A stretch of DNA of 64,000 nt from Bugula neritina (Eukaryota; Bryozoa; Gymnolaemata; Cheilostomatida; Bugulidae): the NCBI GenBank assembly GCA_964035545.1, contig OZ037767.1, forward strand, positions 17,299,781 through 17,363,780. The letters run 5' to 3'. Below are positions 11,895 through 24,802 of this stretch, one piece after another (the first letter of the stretch is position 1; the number at the start of each line of letters is the position of its first letter). A model generated the notes under the pieces. It was not told the origin of the DNA. It worked only from the letters and a program-made list of their open reading frames with translations, and did not search any database. The translations under genes were made by a program, and so were the position numbers.

Positions 11895-14800
11895 TTTCCA
11901 CCACAGTATTTGTAATATATATAACTATATAGTAAGTATAGTATGTATTATATAATTATTATATAACTATAGCAAGTACATGTATTATATGACTGTAATA
12001 TAACTACATGTAAAGTAAGTGCATATGTATTATATAACTATTATAGAAAGTATATGTAACAAACAAAGATTACACAAGAGTGACTATTAGCAAATTCTTA
12101 GACAAACATTGTATGAAGTATAATATATTGGTTATTATATGTTCCACTCTTCTATTACACAGCAATATTATAAAGTAGTACAATAATTCACATATAAACA
12201 GCATTATATACTCACATATCTCTGTTAGCTTAATTATCCCTTGTACACTGTATGATGCATTATATCATGTATCTATAGCTGCAGTACTATGCTAACTGTG
12301 ACACCTATGTATACACAGCTATACTTTGTTTTCTCATAAACCAATCGGAAAGTTATTACCTCATACACTGGAAATACCAGTTTAATGGAAACCTCCATGG
12401 CTATTATACTTGTTCTGTGATCTGCTAAGGAATTCTGATCAATAACAAAATTATAGGAAGAATGGATTAGCGCATTGTATGCTTGGGTTGGGCTGCTAGG
12501 AGACATAAAAATATGTGTTCTGTATTTATGTCTAAGTCATAAGTATACAGTCTATGCAAACTCAGAACAATGTGACTATGAAATCCTTAGGCCTATTATT
12601 GGCTTATACATGGTTGCAAGGACATATAACATCAAGTGTTTCTGTGATTTGTTTATGCCAATTTATTTTTGATGTCTTATGTCTTTTATTGTGAATCTTA
12701 AATAAGTTGTTTTGTAACTTGCAAAATAGTTTAAACAATTCACATTATAAGATAAATGGTACTGGTTCAACTTTCCCACAGCTAGGTGGTTCAACTTGCT
12801 CCCTACTAGGGCGTGTTGTGCCCAAAAGTTGGCCATATCTTAGTCAGTGAAATATTTATGCATTTATTTTCAATGGACAAAGACAGCAACATGGGACTAA
12901 CTTTCATGGTGCTGATCTTTTTATTAGTATAGTAGTAGGGTACTAATATTACTAGAGTTACTATATACACTACATACTATTTTATGTCATATTAACTAAT
13001 TTACTAACTTCATATGGCAGTGACTATTCTATTATCATACTTGGTGGTTAGTCTGCCTGCAACTTTGTACACTGAAGTCCTAGAGTATCTCAATGAATAG
13101 TACGTATTTGTATTATGTAACTATAGTAAGTATAGTAGTAAATGTGAAAAAATAACTCTACTATGATAAAGGCATGAAAAGATAACTTTACTATAACACT
13201 TTCCACCACAGTATTTGTAATATATATTACTATGTTATAGTAAGTATTATAGTGTGTATTATATAACTATATAACTATAGCAATTACATGTATTATATGA
13301 CTGTAATATAACTACATGTATAGTAAGTGCATATGTATTATACAACTGTTATATGAAGTATATGTAACAAACAAAGATTACACAAGAGTGACTATTAGCA
13401 AATTCTTAGACAAACACTGTATGAATTATAATATATTGGTTTTTATATGTTCTACTCTCTTATTACACAGCAATTATAAAGTAGTACAATAATTCACATA
13501 TAAACAGCATTATATACTCACATATCTCTGTTAGCTTAATTATCCCTTGTACACTGTATGATGCATTATACCATGTATCTATAGCTGCAGTACTATGCAA
13601 ACTGTGACACCTATGTATACACAGCTATTTTGTTTTCTCATAAGTTACTCGGAAAGTTATTACCTCATACACTAAAAATTCCAGTTTACTGGAAGGCTCC
13701 ATGGCTATTATACTTGTGCTATGTGATCTGTTAAAAAAATCTGATCAATAATATTATCATAATAGTTATTGATTAGCACATATAGTATACTTGGGTTGGG
13801 TTGCTAGGAGACATGCAAAACATGTAATCTGTATTGTGTGTAAATCATGAGTATACAGTCTATGCAAACTCAGAACAATGTGACTATTAAATCCTTAGCA
13901 CTATTATTGGCTTATACATGGTTGTAATGACATATCACATCAAGTGTTTCTGTGATTTGTTTATGCCAATTTATTTTTGATGTCTTATGTTTTTTGTTGT
14001 GAATCTTAAATAAGTTGTTTTGCAACATGCAAAATAGTTTAGACAATTTATATTATAAGATAAATGGTACTGGTTCAACTTTCCCACAGCTAGGTGGTTC
14101 AACTTGCTCCCTACTAGGGCGTGTTGTGCCCAAAAGTTGGCCATATCTTAGTCAGTAAAATGTTTATGCATTTATTTTCAATGGACAAAGACAGCAGCAT
14201 GGGGATAACTTTCATGGTGCTGATCTTTCTATTAGTATAGTAGTAGGGTACTAATATTACTAGAGTTACTATATACACTCCGGACTATTTTATGTCATAT
14301 TAACAAATTTACTAACTTCATATGGTAGTGACTATTCTATTATCATACTTGGTGGTTAGTCTGTCTGCAACTTTGTACACTGAAGTCCTAGAGTATCTCA
14401 ATGAATAGTACGTATTTGTATTATGTAACTATAGTAAGTATAGTAGTAAATGTGAAAAAAAAACTCTACTATGATAAAGGCATGAAAAGATAACTTTACT
14501 ATAACACTTTCCACTGCAGTATTTGTAATATATATAACTATATAGAAAGTATAGTATGTATAATATAATTATATAACTATATAGCAAGTACATGTATTAT
14601 ATGACTGTTATATAACTATACATGTATAGTAAGTGCATAAGTATTATATAACTATTATAGAAAGTATATGTAACAAACAAAGATTACACAAGAGTGACTA
14701 TTAGCAAATTCTTAGACAAACAGCGTATGAAGTATAATATATTGGTTATTATATGTTCCACTCTTCTATTACACAGCAATTATAAAATAGTATAATAATT

Positions 14801-15600
14801 CACATATAAACAGCATTATATACTCACATATCTCTGTTAGCATAATTATCCCTTGTACACTGTATGATGCATTATACCATGTATCTATAGCTGCATTACT
14901 ATGCTAACTGTGACAGCTATGTCCTGTATACACAGCTATTTTGTTTTCTCATAAACCAATCGGAAAGTTATTACCTCATACACTAAAAATTCCAGTTTAC
15001 TGGAAGGCTCCATGGCTATTATACTTGTGCTACGTGATCTGTTAAATAATTCTGATCAATAATATTATCATAATAGTTATTGATTAGCACATATAGCATA
15101 CTTGGGTTGGGTTGCTAGGAGACATGCAAAATATGTATTCTGTATTGTGTGTAAATCAGGAGCTAGTGTATACAGTCTATTTAAACTTAGAACAATGTGA
15201 CTATTAAATCCTTACTATTGGCTTTGAATACTAAACAAGAAAATTAGGCGGTGGATTGATGTGAGTTTCATGTTCCTACAATACTATTACAGAAATACAT
15301 ATACTGATGTATGTTATAACAGCCCTCTGTATAGTTGTATAATAACTATTCAATGGATTTCCTGCTCACTTATGTCAATATACAAGTTAATTGTATTAGA
15401 TTGTTATTGTAGACAAAAGAGATGGAGAATATATCTTATATTTTCACACGACATTGAATTGTATGACTCACTCAGTGTCTGCAAGGTAATAATGACACAG
15501 GTAATAATGACACAGGTAAGAATGGCACAGGTTATAATGGCACAGGTAATAATGACACAGGTAAGAATGGTGTAGGTAATTATGGTACAGGTCATAATAG
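11895..15600. repeat. Three tandem copies of a 1.3-kb block
   Basis: Copies start at about 11895, 13198 and 14508, each opening with TTTCCACCACAGTATTTGTA or a near match. The first two copies share the same tail (GGTACTGGTTCAACTTTCCC to about 13198 and 14507). The third copy instead continues into the sequence seen once in unit 1 (about 137-1140). No coding exon is seen. Confidence 0.8.
15484..15597. repeat. 15-bp minisatellite, unit 2
   Basis: About seven copies of a 15-bp monomer (AATAATGACACAGGT and variants). Unit 1 has about three (1097-1150). Confidence 0.85.
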
Positions 15601-16284
15601 AAAAAAATTCCGAAGTAGACAACAATGGCATATTTTAAATAATTATAGAACTTTGGAGTAGGAGTTTAGGGGTGTGAAATGGAGGATTTAGATTTGGGAA
15701 TGTTGGTTTAAGTTTGGGGTTGGAGTTTGCAAGTTGGGGGTGTGGTTTTGGGGTTTGGGTTTGTGAACATTTAACATCACTGCGCCATTTTGCCTATTTT
15801 TTCATTTTAGTCATTACTATACCTTTGCAATTTCAATTTTCACTTAACTTTGACTTACTGATGTAAGAATTCACTTCAACAATATAAAATCTTGATAAAA
15901 CTACTACCAAGTATCTATACACAGGCTTACAAGAGTATATAATTATGATTAAACTTTACCAAACTGGGAACTTCTAACTTTTAGAGCAGCAGATTTACAC
16001 ATGATGTAGTTGCTGACAGGGAAAAGCAGGTGGTTGACAGGAGTTCAAGTTATCTCCTCTGTATATATTATATAATATCTGTTTCTACTTTATGCAACTT
16101 TACAGACGACTAACAGTAAAAGTCATGTGAACCTCAGAGGTTAAGTATGTCCGATAATTGTTTAAACTTTGCTGTGTAAAGTTTTTGTGAGATACTTAGT
16201 TGAGTAACATATTAGTTTATTGGTGAAATATTTCAAGCATTGTGAAAAACTTACACAAATATTAATGAAGCAAAGTGAATGCAG

Positions 16285-16925
16285 TAACATAAAGATTTAT
16301 GATAAATGCGTGATAGAAACGTATATGATAAAGGAGTAACATAAACATATATGATAGATGAGTAATCTGAACATATATGATAAATTTAGTAAAATAAACA
16401 TATATGATAATTGCAGTAATATAAACTTTTATGACAAATAAGTAATATAAACATATATAATAAATAGGTAATATAAACATATATAATGAATGAGTAATAT
16501 AAATATAAATGGTATATCAGTAATATAAACATATATGATAAATGAATAATATAAACATATATGATAAATGAGTAATATAAACATATGTGATAAGGGAGTA
16601 ATATAAACATATATGATAAATGAATGATATAAACATATATGATAAACGAATAATATAAACATATATGATAAAGGAGTAATATAAACATATATGATAAATG
16701 AGTAATATAAACATATATAACGGATGAGTAATATCAACATATATGATAAATCAATAATATGAACATATATGATAAATCAATAATATGAAGATATATGATA
16801 AATGAGTAATATAAACATATATGATAAATGAATAATATAAACATATATGATAAATGAGTAATATAAACATGTATGATAAAGGAGTAATATAAACATATAT
16901 GATAAATGAGTAATATAAACACACT
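16285..16925. repeat. 26-bp minisatellite, unit 2
   Basis: Same 26-bp monomer and same position relative to the ankyrin gene as in unit 1. About 24 copies, with extra monomers near the right edge compared with unit 1. Confidence 0.9.
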
Positions 16926-17255
16926 GGAATTAAACTTTGCTTCAAGTTTGGTGTAGTCAAAAATAGTAGGAAGAGTAGATAGTAAGAAACATCTGAAAGA
17001 ATGTCCCAGCTGTCAATATCATGTGATCATACAATAAAACATGCTGAAATAAATTGAATCATGTAAATACTTCATTTCATAACTGGAATACAGATATTAT
17101 GATGCAGCAATTTTATCCATGTAAATTCTGCAACATTCACTTCTGGACTCCTAAATGTCATAGGAAAACTGTTTGTTATAAATTAGATATTTTGAGAAGT
17201 TCTGAACAAATGAAGATAGTCTGCGTATACGTCAATATAGTTCACAATTCTCCCA

Positions 17256-20200
17256 TCACTTCTTCATTCCAAATATAGTAAGTCTTCCAGCTTTGGCTGC
17301 TTCTTTAACTTTAGACCAATCAGTGAGCTCTTCACACTGAGATCCAAGTGCAGACAACCCTCCTTTCTTTGAACTGTCCATCCAGTTTCCAACAACCTGT
17401 ATAAAGTGTCAACAAGGTGTCAGTATAACACCATAGTGTCTGCATCGTACAAGAGAAAGAAAATACAACAATTACGGTGTGAAAAAACGTTTACTAGAAT
17501 AAAGAAACTCAGATATAAACTCACACACATAATCTACATGATAAACTAATGGCCATGTATAACAAAGGGAACACAACTCTTAACACAATATATAAAATGG
17601 AGTACAAGACAAAACCTCATCTAACTTGTCTTTATCCAGTACACTCAGATAGTAGATGTATCTGAATCTATCAATAGTTTTACGGCATTTCCCTGTTGGT
17701 TTAAGAGCATCATGTATAGATTTGGCTCTCTTACTAGTAAGTTGATTATGTACATATTCCATCAACTTTATAGCCTGTTCTGGTGTTTGTACTGCAAGGA
17801 ACACAGGGTAAAATGTAAATACTTAGAATACAATACACAATATCTTTGTACACAATGATATGAAGGTGACAGCGGGTATTTGGTTTATAGCTGCATAGAG
17901 AACGATATGTCAATATATAAAAAGAAATTAAGACAATACAATTACTGTTGATGACAGAATGTGTGGGTAGACTGTAATACACTATTGAGAGGTGTCTCAC
18001 CATATTGGAAACTAGTTGCTACATTAGAAGTGGAGGGTGTATTGTTAAGAGCCGGAGTATCACAGACTCTCTCTAAAACATAACAGAATAAAAGTTTGAC
18101 ATTGGAATCACCCAACTTTGTATGATTTTGCTCCAGCTGTTCTAGTTTGTCACAACAGCATGTCATATGCTAGTTAGAATATGAACTACATAGAAATATG
18201 CTCCTGTAATAACAATTATATTATATTGAATACTAACTAACTATAGGAACGTACTGACATATAGCTGTGTATAAATCTCATCAGTAAATTCCCCAATATC
18301 TTTACATGTATGTATATATATGATCCCAGAAGTAGTGTAATTACTAACTCATTACTTTAACCAACCTGTTACTAGAGTTCTTTGATCTCCAACAACTACA
18401 GAGAATGGAATATCCACTTCACCAAGCATGATTGAGTCAGTGTACTCATAAAGTTCTAGAATAATAATCACAATGAGTTTATAACTGAGAGAGATATGAT
18501 GTGTAATATAATAGCATATGATGAATAGCATATATCAGATAGTTGAAGATATGTATATCCAGCTAGGTTTAGTAAGACTTTACCATCATGTAGAACAAGA
18601 CATGTGACTCCAGGTCCACATTCCTTTCCAATCAGAAAGAGAAAACTCTCAATTGTCATGTCATCTCTGAATGGGAATATCTTGTTCTGAGATTTGATTT
18701 TCAAAGTGAGTTTATTGTATCTGACAGCACCTGTACCAGTCATATGAAACAGAATTATAACTAAGTTCAATAGAGTAACAAAATAGCAATAATAGAAAAA
18801 TTACCAATCAAATGAAGTCACTCACATTGAGTTGTGACGTCAGGGATAGTCTGCTCAGGTGTGACATCCATATCCTGAAGTAGTCCCACAGTCTCGGGTA
18901 CTTCCTGTGATGAAGGCTCTGTACTAACTAGTGTTTGAGTATCTTGTACATGTGGTGGTTCAGAATACTCAGTGGTCATAGGAAAGTCACCATTGCCAGC
19001 ATCTGTATCAGCATAATAGATGTCAATGACAATAAAACATTAACTGTTTTAGGATTATCACTACATGTTTTGTTTTGCAATTGAAATTGGAAGTTGTATG
19101 AAACACATCGCATGTTTATGACAATGCAATAGCTATTCCATTCCCTGCTTTTTAACTCCAAAGATAATATTCCAAGTATTTATTCCAAAAGATAGAATAT
19201 AACATACCCATGCTTCTAGAGACTTTGGATGTTGAAAGGAATACATCATTATAGAGTGGTCTTTTACTTCTAGATGGTGTGTCTGACTTGTTACTCAGTG
19301 TAGTAACTCGAACAGACGAAGTGCTCTCTTGTGATGGAGGTACTGAACTACTGCTCTCATTGGCTGTGGTATGTGATGTCAAGGTCACTGGTACAGATGT
19401 CAGAGAAGATACATTCTCACTAAAAGATGAGTCACTGAGACCAAGCTGTGACACTGGATGATGAAACTGAGAGTTGGAGTTCTGCCAGTTGTTGAGTGTC
19501 GGATTAGCCTCTGGTAGAGCTGCTGGTTGCATATCTGTGTACTCCTTCAGTGTTGGTGTGGGCTGTGAGATGTTGGCATTGTCGCACAGTGAGTGCGAAA
19601 GGAATGAAAAAGGTTTATTGCTAAGATGTGGAGGATTGAAAGGTGAATATTCCAGGGAATGTCGGAAGGGTGAAGCATTCTCTAGAGTAAATCGAGAGGG
19701 TAGACTGGTGTGGCTGGCTGGTGTTGGTGTCCACTGTGGAGTAGAAGGTGTGGGTTGGGCTGGTTGCGTGGTGGAATAGTTTGACAGACTCAGCTGTGGT
19801 GGGACTTGCAGGTTACTTTGTATTGGTATAGTCAAGTCAAGGAGAGATGGTTGAAGATCCAAAGGAAGTGAATCGTGCTGGTCAGTTACTGGTTGAGGTG
19901 TGAACCATCTGGAAGGTTCTAAAGAGCCAGACTCAGCAGGCATCTGGTGATTGTATGTTGAGTTGTTGTTTTCCAATAAGCTATTGGCTGCTTGAATCTC
20001 TAAAATATAAAATATATTGCATTTCCTGAGGTAATTTTAAAGGCTGTGAGTAACTATACAAGCATTTTCTTTCCCCAAGACATTTTACCAATATATATTA
20101 CCGAACCAAGTTTAAAATTTTTCAGCTAACTCATAATCTATTAGCTGTATAAAACAAATTATTAGCATTGAGATAAAATTAAATATTCTTGTTCTCCGTC

Positions 20201-21661
20201 ATCTATGATTAGCAATTGGTAGTTTATTTATTCATAATTCCATTCAAGTTCATAATTAGAATTGTTACAATTATAGTTTGCAGTATTTTCAACTGAATAT
20301 TATTAGCTATGAATTCTAGTATTATTCCACCCATGTAACTGTACCAGTATATCAGACAGAGAGGAACATTTTGTTGGCTAGACAGAAGTTCATGACAGAT
20401 GATTATAGATAATATTACTTGGTTAAACAGATAAAGCTGATGAGAGAAGACAACTACAGATAATATCAAATGAATGATTATTTAAATATGCAGTGTATAG
20501 CAGCAACACTGTTAACGTTATTATGTTACAAGTCATTGGTGAGCATAGATGTACATGAACTTAAGTCACTATATGGAAGGAAATATCATCTTAAATAACA
20601 GAACGGCTAGACATTCATCAGCTAAAAGGAACATATTATTAGATTTTGTATTGTCTAGATTTTCTGCCATAAAGCTGTCTTTGAAACACAAATTAATGTA
20701 AATCTGAAAAGTTGACCTCACCTTGATATCTGTGTTCTGCTTCATCCTGACACTGTTTAAGGTAAGACACAGTGTTTGTATTTCCTCTTCTTTTTGCAAC
20801 ACTTAAAGAAGTCTCATTTATTGTGTTGTGAGTTTGGAGTAGCTCTAGTTGCTGTTTAGCAATAAGTTTATCCATCATTAGTTGGATCTTTTGTGTGTGA
20901 CCTCCCAATGCTGCATTGTGTATAGCTGTATTACCATCACTACTCTGTATCTTGAGTAGCTCAACCTTCTGATCTACTGATACACCATCTAGTAGATATT
21001 TGATGGTGTCTGTATGACCTTCCCATGCTGCACTGTGTATAGCTGTATTAGCATATTTATTCTGTATTTTGAGTAGCTCCACCTTCTGAGCTACTGATAC
21101 ACCATCTAGTAGATATTTGATGGTGTCTGTATGATCTTCGAATGCTGCCTCATGTATAGCTGTATCACCATAACTACCCTGTATCTTGAGTAGCTCCACC
21201 TTCTTCTCTACTGATGATACACCATCTAGTAGATATTTGATAGTGTGTGTATCACCTATCCATGCCGCAAGAAGTATTGCTGTATAATCATCACCATTCT
21301 GTGTCTTGAGTAGCTCAATTTTCTGATGTACTGATACACCATCTAGTAGGTATTTGATGGTCTCTGTATGACCTCTCTTGGCTGCATTGTGTATAGCTGT
21401 ACTACCATCACTACTCTGTATCTTGAGTTGCTCCACCTTCTGATCTACTGATACACCATCTAGTAGGTATTTGATAGTCTCTATATGACCTCTCTCAGCT
21501 ACACTCTGTAGTGTGTTTTTCTCCCTCAACAGTCTACATCTCTTTTCTATTGACACATGTGGAAGACAGAGTTTTAAGCTTTTGATAATGTTGACCTCTT
21601 TAGATCGACCTCTTTTTATTTTCAATAATGTCTCTTGCAGCTTCTGTGTATGTTTCAACAT
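17256..21661 (-). CDS. Ankyrin-repeat protein with unrecognised C-terminal region, copy 2 (8 exons)
   Basis: Exons on the minus strand: 21661-20722, 19999-19208, 19002-18826, 18730-18584, 18455-18366, 18072-18001, 17791-17616, 17396-17256. They sum to 2535 nt, 844 residues plus TGA. Exons 2-8 have exactly the same lengths as in the other two copies. Exon 1 is 351 nt shorter, which equals three 117-nt ankyrin modules, leaving about seven repeats. One repeat carries an extra serine (GVSSVEKK). No stop or frameshift is seen, so the gene looks functional. By eye its exon 1 is closer to copy 3 than to copy 1 (shared REKNTLQSVAERG and the TAILLAAWIGDTHTIKYLL repeat). The linker and C-terminal region keep the same motifs. 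Function is inferred only from the ankyrin repeats, as a probable intracellular protein-binding scaffold. The upstream in-frame ATG at 21712 is an alternative start. Confidence 0.75.
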
Positions 21662-21864
21662 TTTTATTTCTAAAATTATTATTTTAAAAACATTCAGCAA
21701 CATGATATACAAAGGGTACGTTTTGTGTCACTTTGAGTTTGCCAATTTTTATTATTTATAATATACAATTTTTTGTCACAAGCCTTTTGCTACATACACA
21801 TTATACAGTATATATAAACATACTATATACTATACACTAAAATATACTATAATTATATCATGTA

Positions 21865-22596
21865 TGTAACGGACTGTACACAGCAGCAGTCAAAGGTCAT
21901 CATTAAACAGCTCACTGGGCTCACTGTTCAAATCATAGCAGCAAGGTAATGACCTTTTTACGGCACAATAACACACGGTTAGGGTATGCAGTAGTGTCGC
22001 AATCGGAAGGCTGGGGACAGCCGGATGTTTGTCAGGAGATGGTCCTGCCGGGTGGGGGCAATGTGCCACGATGTGATTGGCCAGATTTAGTTGCGAAAGT
22101 GCAATGTTTACCTAAAATCTTGGTGTGTATAAGATGCTATCTTTTCTGTTCAGTGATAGAAGTTCTTAGCTTTTAAAGAGAAGAAAGGCATTATTTTATT
22201 CTGGAAAGATTTTTATAGGCCTTACTTCTTTCTGTATTACGTTTTAATATCATACCAGTATAAAATATCATTATCAAGCAACATATAGAGAGAAACAAAA
22301 AGGTCAGTAGCTGCAGTGTTAGTTGTTACTTTATCATCTTACCACTTGAATAATTCTTACATAATATTCTTACTTGCTTTTACTTCTTATGTTTTTATAT
22401 TTGTTATTATTATATTACATAATCGTACCATTTTTATCTTACATATTGTAACCGCATAAATTGTAGACTTCACGGTGTTGCTTGTGGAACTAAAGTGTTT
22501 ATCAATAAATTTAAACTACATTCTACAAAACACCAGTGATTCTTCAACCTCTCGTTGCTTGTGTGGTCGTTAGTGGACCGATCAGAAACCACTACA
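21865..22596 (+). mobile_element. Solo LTR, 732 bp, with 5-bp target duplication
   Basis: The block begins TGTAACGG and ends CACTACA. It is flanked by identical ATGTA (21860-21864 and 22597-22601). Units 1 and 3 have the uninterrupted site near 7566 and 39480. A TATAAG at 22128 and AATAAA at 22504 support plus orientation. No internal region remains, so it is a solo LTR left by LTR-LTR recombination. Confidence 0.8.
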
Positions 22597-22839
22597 ATGT
22601 ATACTATAGAATAATATATAATATAATTATATCATGTACCATACACTAAAATATACTATAAATATATCATACCATACACTAAAATATTATAATGTAAAGG
22701 TAGGTGAAGTATTAATAGAGAAATTGATAAAAGCCTGTGTTCTGGTCCACAAATGTAGCAAAAGAAGTTATGTTCTCGCAAGAATGTCAACCCTCGCCAT
22801 AAATTCTGCTTTTACTGCTCCTAAGTGTAATTATATCCT

Positions 22840-24398
22840 ACTATACAGTAAAGTATACTATACTATGCTATACACTGATTATACTCATCATACTATACAC
22901 TAAAGTATACTATACTATGCTATACACTGATCATACTGATCATACTATACACTAAAGTATACTATACTATGCTATACACTGATTATACTGATCATACTAT
23001 ACACTAAAGTATACTATACTATGCTATACACTGATTATACTCATCATACTATACACTAAAGTATACTATACTATGCTATACACTGATCATACTGATCATA
23101 CTATACACTAAAGTATACTATACTATGCTATACACTGATTATACTGATCATACTATACACTAAAGTATACTATACTATGCTATATACTGATTATACTGAT
23201 CATACTATACACTAAAGTATACTATACTATGCTATACACTGATTATACTGATCATACTATACACTAAAGTATACTATACTATGCTATACACTGATTATAC
23301 TGATCATACTATACAGTAAAGTATACTATACTATGCTATACACTGATTATACTGATACTACTATACACTAAAGTATACTATACTATGCTATACACTGATT
23401 ATACTGATCATACTATACACTAAAGTATACTATACTATGCTATACACTGATTATACTGATCATACTATACACTAAAGTATACTATACTATGCTATACACT
23501 GATTATACTGATCATACTATACACTAAAGTATACTATACTATGCTCTACACTGATTATACTGATCATACTATACACTAAAGTCTACTATACTATGCTATA
23601 CACTGATTATACTGATCATACTATACACTAAAGTATACTATACTATGCTATACACTGATTATACTGATCATACTATACACTAAAGTATACTATACTATGC
23701 TATACACTGATTATACTGATACTACTATACACTAAAGTATACTATACTATGCTATACACTGATTATACTGATCATACTATACACTAAAGTATACTATACT
23801 ATGCTATACACTGATTATACTGATCATACTATACACTAAAGTATACTATACTATGCTCTACACTGATTATACTGATCATACTATACACTAAAGTCTACTA
23901 TACTATGCTATACACTGATTATACTGATCATACTATACACTAAAGTATACTATACTATGCTCTACACTGATTATACTGATCATACTATACACTAAAGTCT
24001 ACTATACTATGCTATACACTGATTATACTGATCATACTATACACTAAAGTCTACTATACTATGCTATACACTGATTATACTGATACTACTATACACTAAA
24101 GTATACTATACTATGCTATACACTGATTATACTGATCATACTATACACTAAAGTATACTATACTATGCTATACACTGATTATACTGATCATACTATACAC
24201 TAAAGTATACTATACTATGCTATACACTGATTATACTGATCATACTATACACTAAAGTATACTATACTATGCTCTACACTGATTATACTGATCATACTAT
24301 ACACTAAAGTCTACTATACTATGCTATACACTGATTATACTGATCATACTATACACTAAAGTCTACTATACTATGCTATACACTGATTATATTATAAA
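22840..24398. repeat. 52-bp satellite, unit 2
   Basis: About 30 copies of the 52-bp monomer. Private variants recur in groups (GATACTACT, GCTCTACAC, AAAGTCTAC). Their repeated co-occurrence shows local multi-monomer duplication after the units separated. Confidence 0.95.
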
Positions 24399-24414
24399 AC
24401 AGAAAACACTATAA

Positions 24415-24745
24415 TATAATGATGACCTATGTGTTAGTCATTAAACAGATTGTATTCTAGTCAAACTGTGTTATGGCATTCCTTCATGCTGCTCACATAT
24501 GCCGCACTGTTTGAGGCCAGCCGCGATGGCACGGACCAATCAACATCAAGCTCTCCTTTATAAGCTGGACATTCTGATTGCCCAAACACACTTGGTTACT
24601 GGGACTACTACTGAGCTTATTGTTGTATAATCTCTATAATTATTGTTAGCTTTTATCTTGATGTAATTGTAATTGTTTAGTATTGTATATATAATTCTTC
24701 TCTCAAGGATTGCAATCTCAGTTCTTTCTCTTAAACACACAAAGA
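24415..24745 (+). promoter_or_regulatory. LTR-like or promoter-like block, unit 2
   Basis: Homologue of 9556-9890 with the same CCAAT (GGACCAATCA) and TATA (CTTTATAAG) boxes and spacing. Confidence 0.4.
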
Positions 24746-24802
24746 GTATGTTTTAGCCTTACAACCCATGCATAATCTACAACTTAGAAGTTTATTGCAC
24801 AA

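Noticed and set aside
19279-19779. Plus-strand open frames opposite exon 2 of the ankyrin gene
   Set aside because: Shadow frames of the Pro/Ser/Thr-rich linker, open only in one copy.
24558-24740. Possible tRNA or small RNA near the CCAAT/TATA block
   Set aside because: No cloverleaf or A/B boxes found by eye; the block has pol II promoter features only.
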